A stretch of 64,000 nucleotides of DNA, taken from the NCBI RefSeq assembly GCF_003096355.1, contig NZ_QEKI01000010.1, positions 107,509 through 171,508 of the forward strand. Reading direction: 5' to 3'. The notes beneath the pieces are model-generated. The model did not search any database. It had not been told where the DNA came from and saw nothing but the letters and a program-made list of their open reading frames with translations. The number at the start of each line of letters is the position of its first letter. Within the stretch, counting starts at the first letter, position 1. Shown one piece after another: positions 52,728-61,492 of this stretch. Made by a program: the position numbers and the translations under genes. This DNA comes from Pontibacter virosus. Its GTDB lineage: Bacteria; Bacteroidota; Bacteroidia; Cytophagales; Hymenobacteraceae.

Positions 52728-54245
52728 ATGAATGATATAACACTCAATCACCATGTTGTAAAGCCCATCCAGACAGCTAAAATAGAGTTCTGGGCGGCTA
52801 CGGCCATCTTTGTTTCCTCACTGTTTTCGCTTTTCATCGAATACAGTCCGAATGAGTATGAGTTTATGCAGGCCGGTGTAGTGTACAACTACTACGAGCA
52901 TTTTTTCTGGCCCCAGCTCGTGCGCTATACCTGTATCTACCTGGCGTTTCTGCTGCTCAACTTTAAAGTAGTGCCGCGCCTAATGCGCAAAGAGGCCTTG
53001 TGGTGGAACGTGTTGTTGCTGGTGCTCACCTTTGTAGCGGTTGGTCTCCTGACGGGTATCACCGATACCTATTACAAAGGCCACCAGCTTTTCATGTACT
53101 ACTCGGCAGAGGCGTTTTGGGAAGATATTTTCCAGGGCAGTTTTCAAAACACCCTGTGGTTGTTGCTGGTGTTCAGCTTCTATACCTTCATCAAGTATGT
53201 GGCGCACTATCTCCTCGACAATGCCGCAGCCATTCAGTCCCGGTACCGCCTTGTAACCCAGGAGCTGATAACGGTGGCGATAGTCTGGCTGGTAAGTGTG
53301 TTCATGATGGTGGTGTTCAACATCGGCGATAATGAGACCGCCTTGTGGGCGATAATTTCTCTCAATGCGATAGTCCTGTATTTTGTATCGCTGCATTACC
53401 TGATACCAGCAGCCCGCAAGTCGAAGCGAAAATTCCTGGCTTACCAGGCCCGGGTGCTGCTGATACAGGCATTGGCGTATGTGCCTGTTTTCCTGCTACT
53501 GATGGTTGCCCTGCACAGTGAAGAAAGCGCGCTCGAAATCAGCTTTGTAAACTCCCTGTTCCAATTTCTGGTAACCGGCCCTATAACCTGGCTGATCTTC
53601 AAACGCCAACTGGCCGGTAAGGAAGAAATGTTTGTGCTCAAGAAAGAACTGGGCAGCTCCACTGCCAATCTCGATTTTCTGCGCTCCCAGATCAACCCGC
53701 ATTTCCTGTTCAATGCTTTGAATACGTTATATGGCACAGCCCTGCAGGAAAACAGCGAACGTACTGCGCAAGGTATACAGATGCTGGGCGACATGATGCG
53801 CTTTATGCTCCACGAAAACCACCAGCAGAAAATCCTGCTCTCGCGTGAGATCGAGTACATGCGCAACTACATTGACCTGCAGCTGCTGCGCACCTCGGCC
53901 TCACCCAACATCTCGATCGAGACCAAGATTGACGATGTAGTAGGAGACCTTTACATTGCGCCCATGCTGCTGATCCCTTTCATTGAAAATGCCTTCAAGC
54001 ACGGCATCAGTCTCAAGCATAGGTCCTGGATCCGGATAAGTCTGCACAGCGAGCAGAATAAGATCTTTTTTGACGTGTATAACAGCAAGCAGAAGAAGTC
54101 AGAGCAGGACCCGGAGAAAGACGCCTCAGGTATAGGTCTGATCAACGTGAGACAGCGACTCAATCTCCTGTACCCGGAGCGGCACGAACTGATCATCCGC
54201 GATACGCCGGAAGAGTTTTTCGTGCACCTCACACTGCAATTGTAG
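52728..54245 (+). CDS. LytS/YpdA-type sensor histidine kinase
   Basis: 505 residues from the ATG at 52728 (an earlier in-frame ATG is ignored because it adds a non-conserved lead). Six membrane helices in about 20-270 (FLLLNFKVVPRLM; FVSLHYLIPA). The catalytic domain is of the His_kinase type: LRSQINPHFLFNALNTLYG with His325, LLSREIEYMRNYIDLQLLR, and an ATP-binding end ASGIGLINVRQRLNLLYP. Such kinases act with LytTR regulators; the partner is at 55803, 1.5 kb on, with an unrelated hydrolase gene between them. Confidence 0.92.
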   Translation: MNDITLNHHVVKPIQTAKIEFWAATAIFVSSLFSLFIEYSPNEYEFMQAGVVYNYYEHFFWPQLVRYTCIYLAFLLLNFKVVPRLMRKEALWWNVLLLVLTFVAVGLLTGITDTYYKGHQLFMYYSAEAFWEDIFQGSFQNTLWLLLVFSFYTFIKYVAHYLLDNAAAIQSRYRLVTQELITVAIVWLVSVFMMVVFNIGDNETALWAIISLNAIVLYFVSLHYLIPAARKSKRKFLAYQARVLLIQALAYVPVFLLLMVALHSEESALEISFVNSLFQFLVTGPITWLIFKRQLAGKEEMFVLKKELGSSTANLDFLRSQINPHFLFNALNTLYGTALQENSERTAQGIQMLGDMMRFMLHENHQQKILLSREIEYMRNYIDLQLLRTSASPNISIETKIDDVVGDLYIAPMLLIPFIENAFKHGISLKHRSWIRISLHSEQNKIFFDVYNSKQKKSEQDPEKDASGIGLINVRQRLNLLYPERHELIIRDTPEEFFVHLTLQL

Positions 54246-54543
54246 GCACTGAGGTTGTTTTTTGCTACAGATGCTGTTTAGTGCAAAGAATTAGTGTAGC
54301 AAAACTGTTTGCAAAGATATTTTGCCAGGTCTCTAGTTCTCTGGTGGTTATAAGTAAAGCTTGTGTACATGCAAATACATGGGAGGATAGATTTAAAGCA
54401 TAGCTCATCAGGTTTGAAACAGGGACAGGCATTGGCTCAATCTGCACGTGTATGCTTTCTCTGTCTTGTTTAACAGAGAAATTAGTAAAAATAAGAAACT
54501 CTAAACAGGTTCTTTAGCAATCAGCCATCAAAACATCAGCATC

Positions 54544-55605
54544 ATGAAAATACTAGTATTCTTTTGCGGTTTTCTATTTGTCGCCACAAGCTTATCTGCG
54601 CAGGTGTTCGAGACAAAAAAAATGGACAGCTTATTTTTCTTCTTAGAAAAGTATGACAAAGCGATGGGCAGTCTATCGGTCTATCATAAGGGTGAAAGTG
54701 TGTATCAAAAATCAATTGGCTATGCCGATGTAGATAAAAAAATAAAAGCAACGGCTCACACGAAATACAGGACTGGATCTGTTTCCAAAATGTTCACTGC
54801 TACGCTTGTCATGCAGCTAGTTGAAGAAGGCAAATTATCTTTAGAGACCAAGCTGGCTGCCTTTTACCCCGAATTGCCGAACGCAGATGAAACAACCATA
54901 CAGCAACTCCTGCAGCACAAAAGTGGTCTTTTTGATATTATAAAAACTCCAAATTTTAACGAGTGGATGGTAGAAAAAAGGAGTAAGGACGAGTTGTTGA
55001 ACAAAATCAAAGAAAACGGCAGTGTATTCGCTCCTGGGGATAAAAGAGACTATTCCAATACGAATTATATCATACTATCATTCATTCTTGAAGATATTGA
55101 AAATATGGATTTCGGTAAAATTCTGGAAAGGCGGATCCTCAAACCCCTTAAGCTAAAAAATACTTATTACGGGGAAAATAACCCTAAAAAATTCGTGTCA
55201 ATTTCCTACGAAAAGAAAGATGGCGTGTGGGAAAAACCCATTCATATTGACTTAAGCATTCCCCGTGGAGCGGCAGGGATAATTTCAACTCCAGAAGATC
55301 TCAACAAGTTTATGAACGGTCTTTTTGATGGAAAGTTAGTAACTGAAAATTCCCTTGCGATAATGAAGAAAGAACCTGGGATTGGAATGTACCCTATTCC
55401 TATTTTACAGGAGGAAAAAATGATTGGCCACATGGGAGGTATGGACGCATTTAAATCCCTTCTGGTTTATATGCCTCAACAAGACTTGACTTTTGCATAC
55501 ACCTTTAATGGGGTTGATTATGCTTACAAAGAAATTGTGATGGGGATCTTTCATATTTTATTAAACAAGGAATACGCTTTGCCAAAATTGGAATCTGTAA
55601 ATTAA
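54544..55605 (+). CDS. Secreted serine hydrolase (beta-lactamase/PBP-like)
   Basis: 353 residues. Signal peptide to about 20 (ATSLSAQ). Family S12 motifs: SxxK as Ser79-Val-Ser-Lys82 (TGSVSKMF), YxN as Tyr170-Ser-Asn172 (RDYSNTNY), and a HMGGMDAF motif where a K-T-G-type box would be. So an esterase, peptidase or beta-lactamase-like enzyme, exported. Its sequence is AT-richer than either flanking gene, and it stands between a kinase and its likely regulator, consistent with late insertion. A plain chromosomal beta-lactamase is unproven. Confidence 0.85.
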   Translation: MKILVFFCGFLFVATSLSAQVFETKKMDSLFFFLEKYDKAMGSLSVYHKGESVYQKSIGYADVDKKIKATAHTKYRTGSVSKMFTATLVMQLVEEGKLSLETKLAAFYPELPNADETTIQQLLQHKSGLFDIIKTPNFNEWMVEKRSKDELLNKIKENGSVFAPGDKRDYSNTNYIILSFILEDIENMDFGKILERRILKPLKLKNTYYGENNPKKFVSISYEKKDGVWEKPIHIDLSIPRGAAGIISTPEDLNKFMNGLFDGKLVTENSLAIMKKEPGIGMYPIPILQEEKMIGHMGGMDAFKSLLVYMPQQDLTFAYTFNGVDYAYKEIVMGIFHILLNKEYALPKLESVN

Positions 55606-55802
55606 GGGTTGAAGAGTAGAACAGAAGAAACGTGGTACGACAGGTCTGCTCCTGGCTCCACAGCTGCAAGGTACTGCTGATCAAATCTGGATAAAAGCTT
55701 GTCATAGGATGGCGATTTATTTATTGGCTTTCGCAGTGCTTTTTATCAAAAGAATAAGTAAAATAAAATACCCTCAAACAGGTCTGCACTAAAAAAACAG
55801 AT

Positions 55803-56477
55803 ATGCGCGCAATAGCAATAGACGACGAACCGATGGCCCTGGAAGTGGTGCGCGCGCACGCTGCCAAAGTACCTTACCTGGAGCTGGTGGGCTGCTTTAC
55901 GGATGCCTTCAAGGCCCTGGAGTTCCTGCAAAACGAACCGGTCGACCTGCTGCTCCTGGACATCAAAATGCCCGATATTTCCGGGTTGGAGTTTGTGACC
56001 AGCCTGCCGAAAAAGCCCATGGTGATCTTCACAACCGCCTATTCTGAACATGCCGTGACGAGCTTTGAGCTGGATGCGGTGGACTACCTTTTGAAACCCT
56101 TTTCGCTGCCCAGGTTTGTGAAGGCCTGCAACAAAGCCCAGGAACTGTTGCAACTGCGCGGCACAACGGCTCCGGCGAAGGATTATCTCTTCCTCAAAAC
56201 CGGCTACGAGCAGGTAAAGGTACACTACGACGAGATCCTATACCTGGAGGCGGCGGGCAATTACGTCACCTTCGTGCTGGAAGGCAAGAAGCTGCTCTCG
56301 CGCATGACGATACAGGAACTGAGCGAGCAACTGCCTGCAGACAGCTTTGTGCGGGTACACCGTTCCTACATCGTGGCCAAAAAGCAGATCGACAAAATAG
56401 AGCGCCACCAGGTATGCATCAAAGGAAATGAAGTGCCGGTGGGAGCTTCTTACATGCAGCAGCTGCAGGGGATTTGA
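55803..56477 (+). CDS. LytTR response regulator
   Basis: 224 residues. Receiver domain 1-115 with phospho-acceptor Asp53 (LLLLDIKMPD) and the acid pair Asp7-Asp8, then a LytTR DNA-binding domain (about 130-222: KTGYEQVKVHYDEILYLEAA; SFVRVHRSYIVAKKQI). Expected partner of the LytS-type kinase at 52728. Binds direct repeats ahead of target genes; targets are not evident here. Start at ATG 55803; the short AT-rich lead 55606-55802 has no gene. Confidence 0.93.
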   Translation: MRAIAIDDEPMALEVVRAHAAKVPYLELVGCFTDAFKALEFLQNEPVDLLLLDIKMPDISGLEFVTSLPKKPMVIFTTAYSEHAVTSFELDAVDYLLKPFSLPRFVKACNKAQELLQLRGTTAPAKDYLFLKTGYEQVKVHYDEILYLEAAGNYVTFVLEGKKLLSRMTIQELSEQLPADSFVRVHRSYIVAKKQIDKIERHQVCIKGNEVPVGASYMQQLQGI

Positions 56478-56515
56478 TTTCTATACCTAAGGCGGTGCAG
56501 TTTTATTCCAGGAGA

Positions 56516-56722
56516 TTCTCCCCTTGAGGGGAGCGCAGAGGGGTGTTTACAGTTTCAGGGAAATATGCCTAATCCCTCTGTCATTCTGTTAAGAAACTTG
56601 GTGGGAGGGAGATTAAGCTGATGCTATCTGTTACCAAGATCCTTACAGGATGACAAAAAGTATAATGAAATGGCCCTCCCCTTGAGTGAAACACCCCTCT
56701 AATCCCCTCAAGGGGATAGTTT
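56516..56722. repeat. Nested palindromic element, 207 bases
   Basis: Outer arms: TTCTCCCCTTGAGGGGAGCG (then CAGAGGGGTGTTTAC) at 56516-56550 and AACACCCCTCTAATCCCCTC (then AAGGGGATAGTTTT) at 56690-56723. Inner arms: CTGTCATTCTGTTAAGAAAC (then TTGGTGGGAGGG) at 56578-56609 and TTACCAAGATCCTTACAGGA (then TGACAAA) at 56630-56656. Both pairs are mutual reverse complements with mismatches, so it folds as a hairpin in a hairpin. No transposase inside. Related units are at 38052-38424 and 2784. Confidence 0.7.
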
Positions 56723-56823
56723 TTCGATAGTAAACTCTGCCAATATTTGAGAGTCCCTCTTTTTCACAGAACAACTGGGAGGTATAATAGTATCAGCAAA
56801 GCCGATGACAAGCTAACGACATA

Positions 56824-56859
56824 AAAAAGGCGCTCAGGAATTAACCGGAGCGCCTTTTT
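56824..56859 (-). terminator. Terminator of purL
   Basis: A perfect 12-bp stem AAAAAGGCGCTC/GAGCGCCTTTTT with a 12-base loop, 22 bases past the purL stop. Confidence 0.85.
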
Positions 56860-56880
56860 CAATTTATCTAAAGCGTATAC

Positions 56881-59800
56881 CTACTGGTTCGCTTCCAGCC
56901 ATTTTCTGGCATTCACGAAGGCTTCCATCCAAGGCGATACCTCGTCGTGACGGCCTTTCGGGTAATGCGCCCACTGCCACTGCAGAAGCGAACGCTCGAT
57001 GTGCGGCATCATCACCAAATGGCGACCTGTTTCATCGCAGATCATGGCGGTGTTGTAGTCTGAGCCGTTCGGACAGGCCGGGTAGGTTTCGTAGGCGTAC
57101 TTCGAAACGATCTGGTACTTGTCCTCGGTGTGCGGCAAACTAAAGCGCCCTTCGCCATGCGATACCCAAACTCCCAGCGTGGAACCGGCCAGGCTTGATA
57201 ACATCACCGATTTGTTTTCCTGGATGGTCAGGGACGTAAAGATACTTTCGTGTTTCTGGCTCACGTTGTGCAGCATGCGCGCTTTCTGGTCATGACCCAT
57301 CGTGATGAAGCCAAGCTCCACGAATAGCTGACAGCCGTTGCATATACCTACCGAAAGGGTGTCTTCGCGCTTGAAGAAGTTCTCGATGGCATTCTTCGCT
57401 TTCTCGTTGTACATAAAAGCTCCGGCCCATCCTTTGGCCGAACCCAGTACGTCGGAGTTGGAGAAGCCACCAACAGCACCGATAAAGCGGATATCTTCGA
57501 GTGTCTCTCTTCCCGAGATCAGATCGGTCATGTGCACGTCTTTCACGTCGAAGCCGGCCAGGTACATGGCGTTGGCCATTTCACGCTCCGAATTACTGCC
57601 TTTCTCCCGGATAATCGCCGCCTTGATTCGTGGCTTGGCGCTGTCAATCGCCGGTTTTTTGCCGTCGAAGTTTGCCGGGAAGGTATAGGTCAGCTCGTGC
57701 TTCTTGTAGTTGTCGAAACGCTCTTGAGCGCTTTTCGCACCGCTTTGCCTGATGTCCAGCAGGTAAGAGGTCTTGAACCAGGTATCCCGCAACTGGGCGA
57801 TGTCGAAGGTATAGGCATCGGCTCCATTCTTTAACTCAAGCGTTGCGCCGCTTGTGCCAGTGCCTATTTTATGGAACGGAACATTGCTGGCTTTCAGGGT
57901 TGCTTCTACTTCTTCTGATGCCTGGAACACTACGCCGATGTTTTCAGCAAACAGCACTTTGATGCTGTCGGCTTCACCCAAAGACGTAAGGTCAATAGAA
58001 GCACCCAGGTTGTTGTCGGCAAAGCACATCTCCAGTAGGGTTGTGATCAGGCCGCCACTGCCAATATCATGGCCTGCGGCTATCTTACCGTTTTTGATCA
58101 ACTGCTGCAGTGTGTTGAACGCGTTCTTAAATAGCGTTGCATCGGTAATATCCGGCGTTTCGTTGCCGATCTTATTCAGGACCTGTGCGAAAGAAGAACC
58201 GCCCAGCTTAAAGGCGTCGTTTGACAGGTTGATGTAATAGATATTGCCGCCCTCGCGTTGCAAAACAGGCTCTACTACCTGGCGTACATTGCTGCAATTT
58301 CCGGCTGCCGAGATGATCACCGTGCCCGGTGCAATCACATCTTCATCCTTGTACTTCTGCTTCATCGAAAGCGAATCCTTACCCGTCGGGATGTTGATGC
58401 CCAGGGCAATCGCAAACTCTGAGCAGGCCTCTACGGCTTTATACAGGCGGGCGTCTTCTCCTTCGTTTTTCGACGCCCACATCCAGTTGGCAGAAAGCGA
58501 TACGCTTTGCAGGCCATCTTTCATGGGAGCCCACACGATGTTGGAGAGGGATTCGCCAATGGCATTGCGGCTGCCTGCAGCCGGGTCGATCAGGGCGGAG
58601 ATAGGGGCGTGGCCTACCGAAGTGGCAACTCCCTCTTTGCCCTGGAAGTCCAGCGCCATCACACCGCAGTTGTTGAGCGGCAATTGCAGCGGACCAGCAC
58701 ACTGCTGTTTGGCCACACGGCCGCCCACGCAGCGGTCTACTTTGTTGGTGAGCCAGTCTTTGCAGGCAACAGCTTCCAGTTGCAATACCTGCTCGAGGTA
58801 GGTATGCAGTTGGCTTTGGTCATACGTTACCGGCTGGTAAGCTCTGTCAACAGTCTTGTCGTTCATCACCACTTTCGGCGAGCTGCCGAACATGTCGCTC
58901 AGCTCCAGGTCCATCGGTTTTTCGCCGGTAGACGACGACTGGAACGTGAAGCGTTGGTCGCCGGTCACGTCACCCACGGTATACATGGGAGCGCGTTCGC
59001 GGTCGGCTATCTTTTGCAGGGTAGCGATGTCTGCTTCACCGATCACCAGGCCCATGCGTTCCTGCGATTCGTTGCCGATGATTTCTTTGGCCGATAGGGT
59101 GGGGTCGCCTACAGGCAGTTTGTCCAGGTCTATTTTACCGCCAGTTTCTTCTACCAACTCTGAAAGACAGTTTAAGTGGCCGCCTGCGCCGTGGTCGTGA
59201 ATCGAAACGATCGGGTTGTGCTCGCTCTCTACCAAGCCACGGATGGCGTTGGCAGCGCGTTTCTGCATTTCGGGGTTAGAGCGCTGGATCGCGTTGAGTT
59301 CTATACCTGTGCCGTGCTCGCCGGTGTCGGCAGAGGAAACGGCAGCACCGCCCATACCGATGCGGTAGTTCTCACCACCCAAAATCACGATCTTGTCGCC
59401 AGTTTTCGGATGCCCTTTCTGTGCCTGGCTGGCTTTGCCGTAGCCCACGCCACCAGCCAGCATGATCACTTTGTCGTAGCCCAGTTTACGTGGCGCTTCG
59501 ATCTGATCCGCTTTCTCGTCGTGCTCAAAGGTCAGCACCGAACCTGTGATCAAGGGCTGTCCAAACTTATTGCCAAAATCCGTGGCACCGTTCGAGGCTT
59601 TGATCAGGATATCCATCGGCGTTTGGTACAACCACTGGCGTTCCTGCGTGGCCTGCTCCCAGGGGCGGTCTTTTTCGAGACGTGACAAGGCTGTCATGTA
59701 TACCGCGGTGCCGGCAAGGGGAAGGGATCCCTGGCCACCAGCCAATCGGTCGCGAATCTCACCGCCCGAGCCGGTTGCAGCACCGTTAAAGGGCTCTACC

Positions 59801-60561
59801 GTAGTCGGGAAGTTATGCGTTTCAGCTTTAATGGAAATAACCGATTCGAAGTCGCTTATCTGGTAATAGTCAGGTATATCGGCACGTTTTGGGGCAAACT
59901 GCTGCACTACCGGCCCTTTAACAAAGGCCACATTGTCTTTATAAGCCGAAACAATATCGTTCGGGTGTGTCTCAGATGTTTTGCGGATAAGTTTGAAGAG
60001 CGAACTCTCTTTCTCTTCGCCATCGATTACAAACTTGCCATTGAAGATCTTATGGCGGCAGTGCTCGGAGTTAACCTGCGAGAAACCGAACACTTCAGAA
60101 TCAGTCAGCGGCCTGCCTACTCTTTCAGAGAGCTTATTCAGGTACTCTACTTCTTCTTCGCTCAGCGACAGACCTTCCTGCTTGTTATAGGCAGCAATAT
60201 CCTCCACAGGCTGCACAGGTTCAGGCTGGATGTTGATGGTGTAGATCTCCTGATTCAGGCTCTTATACCTTTGGGAAAGCATCGGGTCGAAATCCGTGAA
60301 ATCTTCCGCCACTGTTTTAAACTCTTCGATGCGGATAATGCCTTCGATGCCCATGTTCTGCGTGATCTCTACCGCATTGGTACTCCATGGGGTGATCATG
60401 GCGGCACGGGGGCCAACAAAAAAGCCACTCAGCACAGTTTCCTGCTTTAGAGTGGCGTTGCCGAATAACCATTCCAGTTTTTGAATGTCTGTAGCGCTTA
60501 GTTCCCGCTCGGATTGCACGGCGTAAACTGTATCGGGCTGACTAAAAAAGAAGTGAAGCAT
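56881..60561 (-). CDS. purL: Phosphoribosylformylglycinamidine synthase
   Basis: 1226 residues, the large single-chain form (FGAM synthase) that makes FGAM from FGAR, ATP and glutamine in purine synthesis. Order: N-terminal domain with SEVFGFSQVNSEHCRHKIF, two AIR-synthase-like halves (GVGYGKASQAQKG; DIGSGGLITTLLEMCFAD), then a C-terminal class I glutaminase with Cys1074 (GICNGC), His1187 and Glu1189 (MPHIERS). All catalytic residues seen. The gene has a -7 box upstream and its own terminator. Confidence 0.97.
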   Translation of the reverse strand: MLHFFFSQPDTVYAVQSERELSATDIQKLEWLFGNATLKQETVLSGFFVGPRAAMITPWSTNAVEITQNMGIEGIIRIEEFKTVAEDFTDFDPMLSQRYKSLNQEIYTINIQPEPVQPVEDIAAYNKQEGLSLSEEEVEYLNKLSERVGRPLTDSEVFGFSQVNSEHCRHKIFNGKFVIDGEEKESSLFKLIRKTSETHPNDIVSAYKDNVAFVKGPVVQQFAPKRADIPDYYQISDFESVISIKAETHNFPTTVEPFNGAATGSGGEIRDRLAGGQGSLPLAGTAVYMTALSRLEKDRPWEQATQERQWLYQTPMDILIKASNGATDFGNKFGQPLITGSVLTFEHDEKADQIEAPRKLGYDKVIMLAGGVGYGKASQAQKGHPKTGDKIVILGGENYRIGMGGAAVSSADTGEHGTGIELNAIQRSNPEMQKRAANAIRGLVESEHNPIVSIHDHGAGGHLNCLSELVEETGGKIDLDKLPVGDPTLSAKEIIGNESQERMGLVIGEADIATLQKIADRERAPMYTVGDVTGDQRFTFQSSSTGEKPMDLELSDMFGSSPKVVMNDKTVDRAYQPVTYDQSQLHTYLEQVLQLEAVACKDWLTNKVDRCVGGRVAKQQCAGPLQLPLNNCGVMALDFQGKEGVATSVGHAPISALIDPAAGSRNAIGESLSNIVWAPMKDGLQSVSLSANWMWASKNEGEDARLYKAVEACSEFAIALGINIPTGKDSLSMKQKYKDEDVIAPGTVIISAAGNCSNVRQVVEPVLQREGGNIYYINLSNDAFKLGGSSFAQVLNKIGNETPDITDATLFKNAFNTLQQLIKNGKIAAGHDIGSGGLITTLLEMCFADNNLGASIDLTSLGEADSIKVLFAENIGVVFQASEEVEATLKASNVPFHKIGTGTSGATLELKNGADAYTFDIAQLRDTWFKTSYLLDIRQSGAKSAQERFDNYKKHELTYTFPANFDGKKPAIDSAKPRIKAAIIREKGSNSEREMANAMYLAGFDVKDVHMTDLISGRETLEDIRFIGAVGGFSNSDVLGSAKGWAGAFMYNEKAKNAIENFFKREDTLSVGICNGCQLFVELGFITMGHDQKARMLHNVSQKHESIFTSLTIQENKSVMLSSLAGSTLGVWVSHGEGRFSLPHTEDKYQIVSKYAYETYPACPNGSDYNTAMICDETGRHLVMMPHIERSLLQWQWAHYPKGRHDEVSPWMEAFVNARKWLEANQ

Positions 60562-60582
60562 GCTTAGTTATTTTTCTATACG

Positions 60583-60590
60583 CAAAGATA
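60583..60590 (-). promoter_or_regulatory. -7 box, purL
   Basis: TATCTTTG on the minus strand, exact TAnnTTTG match, 22 bases ahead of the ATG. No purine riboswitch or PurR-like site was seen. Confidence 0.5.
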
Positions 60591-60854
60591 CGGTTCAAAT
60601 TTAGATAATTGGGAAGGAAAGGGCCAAGATTAGCGGCATTTCTATTGTAATTGTCTGGCTGGTGCTGATTGTGGGTATGCACTAACCGGGTAAATTGTAT
60701 GGTGAGAAGAGCATCCTGAATGCCGCTCAATTAGATGTAATTTTCTCTGTAAGCCAATTTTCGGCCAAATTAAGGATAATTTTTTGAGAAGAGTAGGGGA
60801 GAACAGGGTTTGGCTTCTACTAAGTTTTGTGCATTTTGCGAGTTTAAAACTATC

Positions 60855-61325
60855 TTATTTACCTGATTCGGGTTGGTGCTTTAGTTGCAAGCCGTGTAGG
60901 AAGTTGCGCAGAATCTGGTCTTGAAGCGGGCGGTAATGCTGGTGGTCGGGTTTGCGAAAAAAGGCGCTGAGTTCGTGCCTGCTTAACCGGAAATTTACCA
61001 GTTCCAGAATATCGAGGATGTCTTCGTCTATCAGGTTCAGGGCAATTTTGAGCTTACGAAGTATGATGTTGTTATTCAGTTTATTTTCGGGCTTAGGTTG
61101 CTCGCCTTCCTTTTTGCCGCGTTTCTCGGTTATAAAACCATTGAGAAAAGCTGCCAGGTGCAGGTCGCTCATTTCCTTAAACCCGGGCTCATCTTCCTTT
61201 CTCATCAACTCGATGATTTGTGCGCGGGTTACCTCTTCTCCCCCAGACTTAAAAAGCTCCATCAGTTTAGAGTCATTAAAATCAAATGTATAGCGGAGCC
61301 GGCGTAAAATATCGTTGTTGTTCAT
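60855..61325 (-). CDS. DUF1456 (YehS-like) protein
   Basis: 156 residues, two copies of the DUF1456 repeat: MNNNDILRRLRYTFDFNDSK at the start and NNIILRKLKIALNLIDEDIL from about 83, each followed by a short helix-rich block with E-L-x-A-F-x-R. The C-terminal block (DHQHYRPLQDQILRNFLHGL) matches the conserved end of the family. Function unknown. Upstream and downstream genes are unrelated; a single gene. Confidence 0.9.
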   Translation of the reverse strand: MNNNDILRRLRYTFDFNDSKLMELFKSGGEEVTRAQIIELMRKEDEPGFKEMSDLHLAAFLNGFITEKRGKKEGEQPKPENKLNNNIILRKLKIALNLIDEDILDILELVNFRLSRHELSAFFRKPDHQHYRPLQDQILRNFLHGLQLKHQPESGK

Positions 61326-61492
61326 GTTTATACTTTGAATGATTTCTTTATAAATACCGCCTTAGCTTTACTCGTGCAGCAGATGACCGTAGCGGAGAAA
61401 GGGTAAAGGCTGCACTTTGTTGTGCTTTCGTGCTTTATTTTGAATGCGAATTAACACTTTTTGATTCAGCTACTCTGATTCAAGGTACAACT

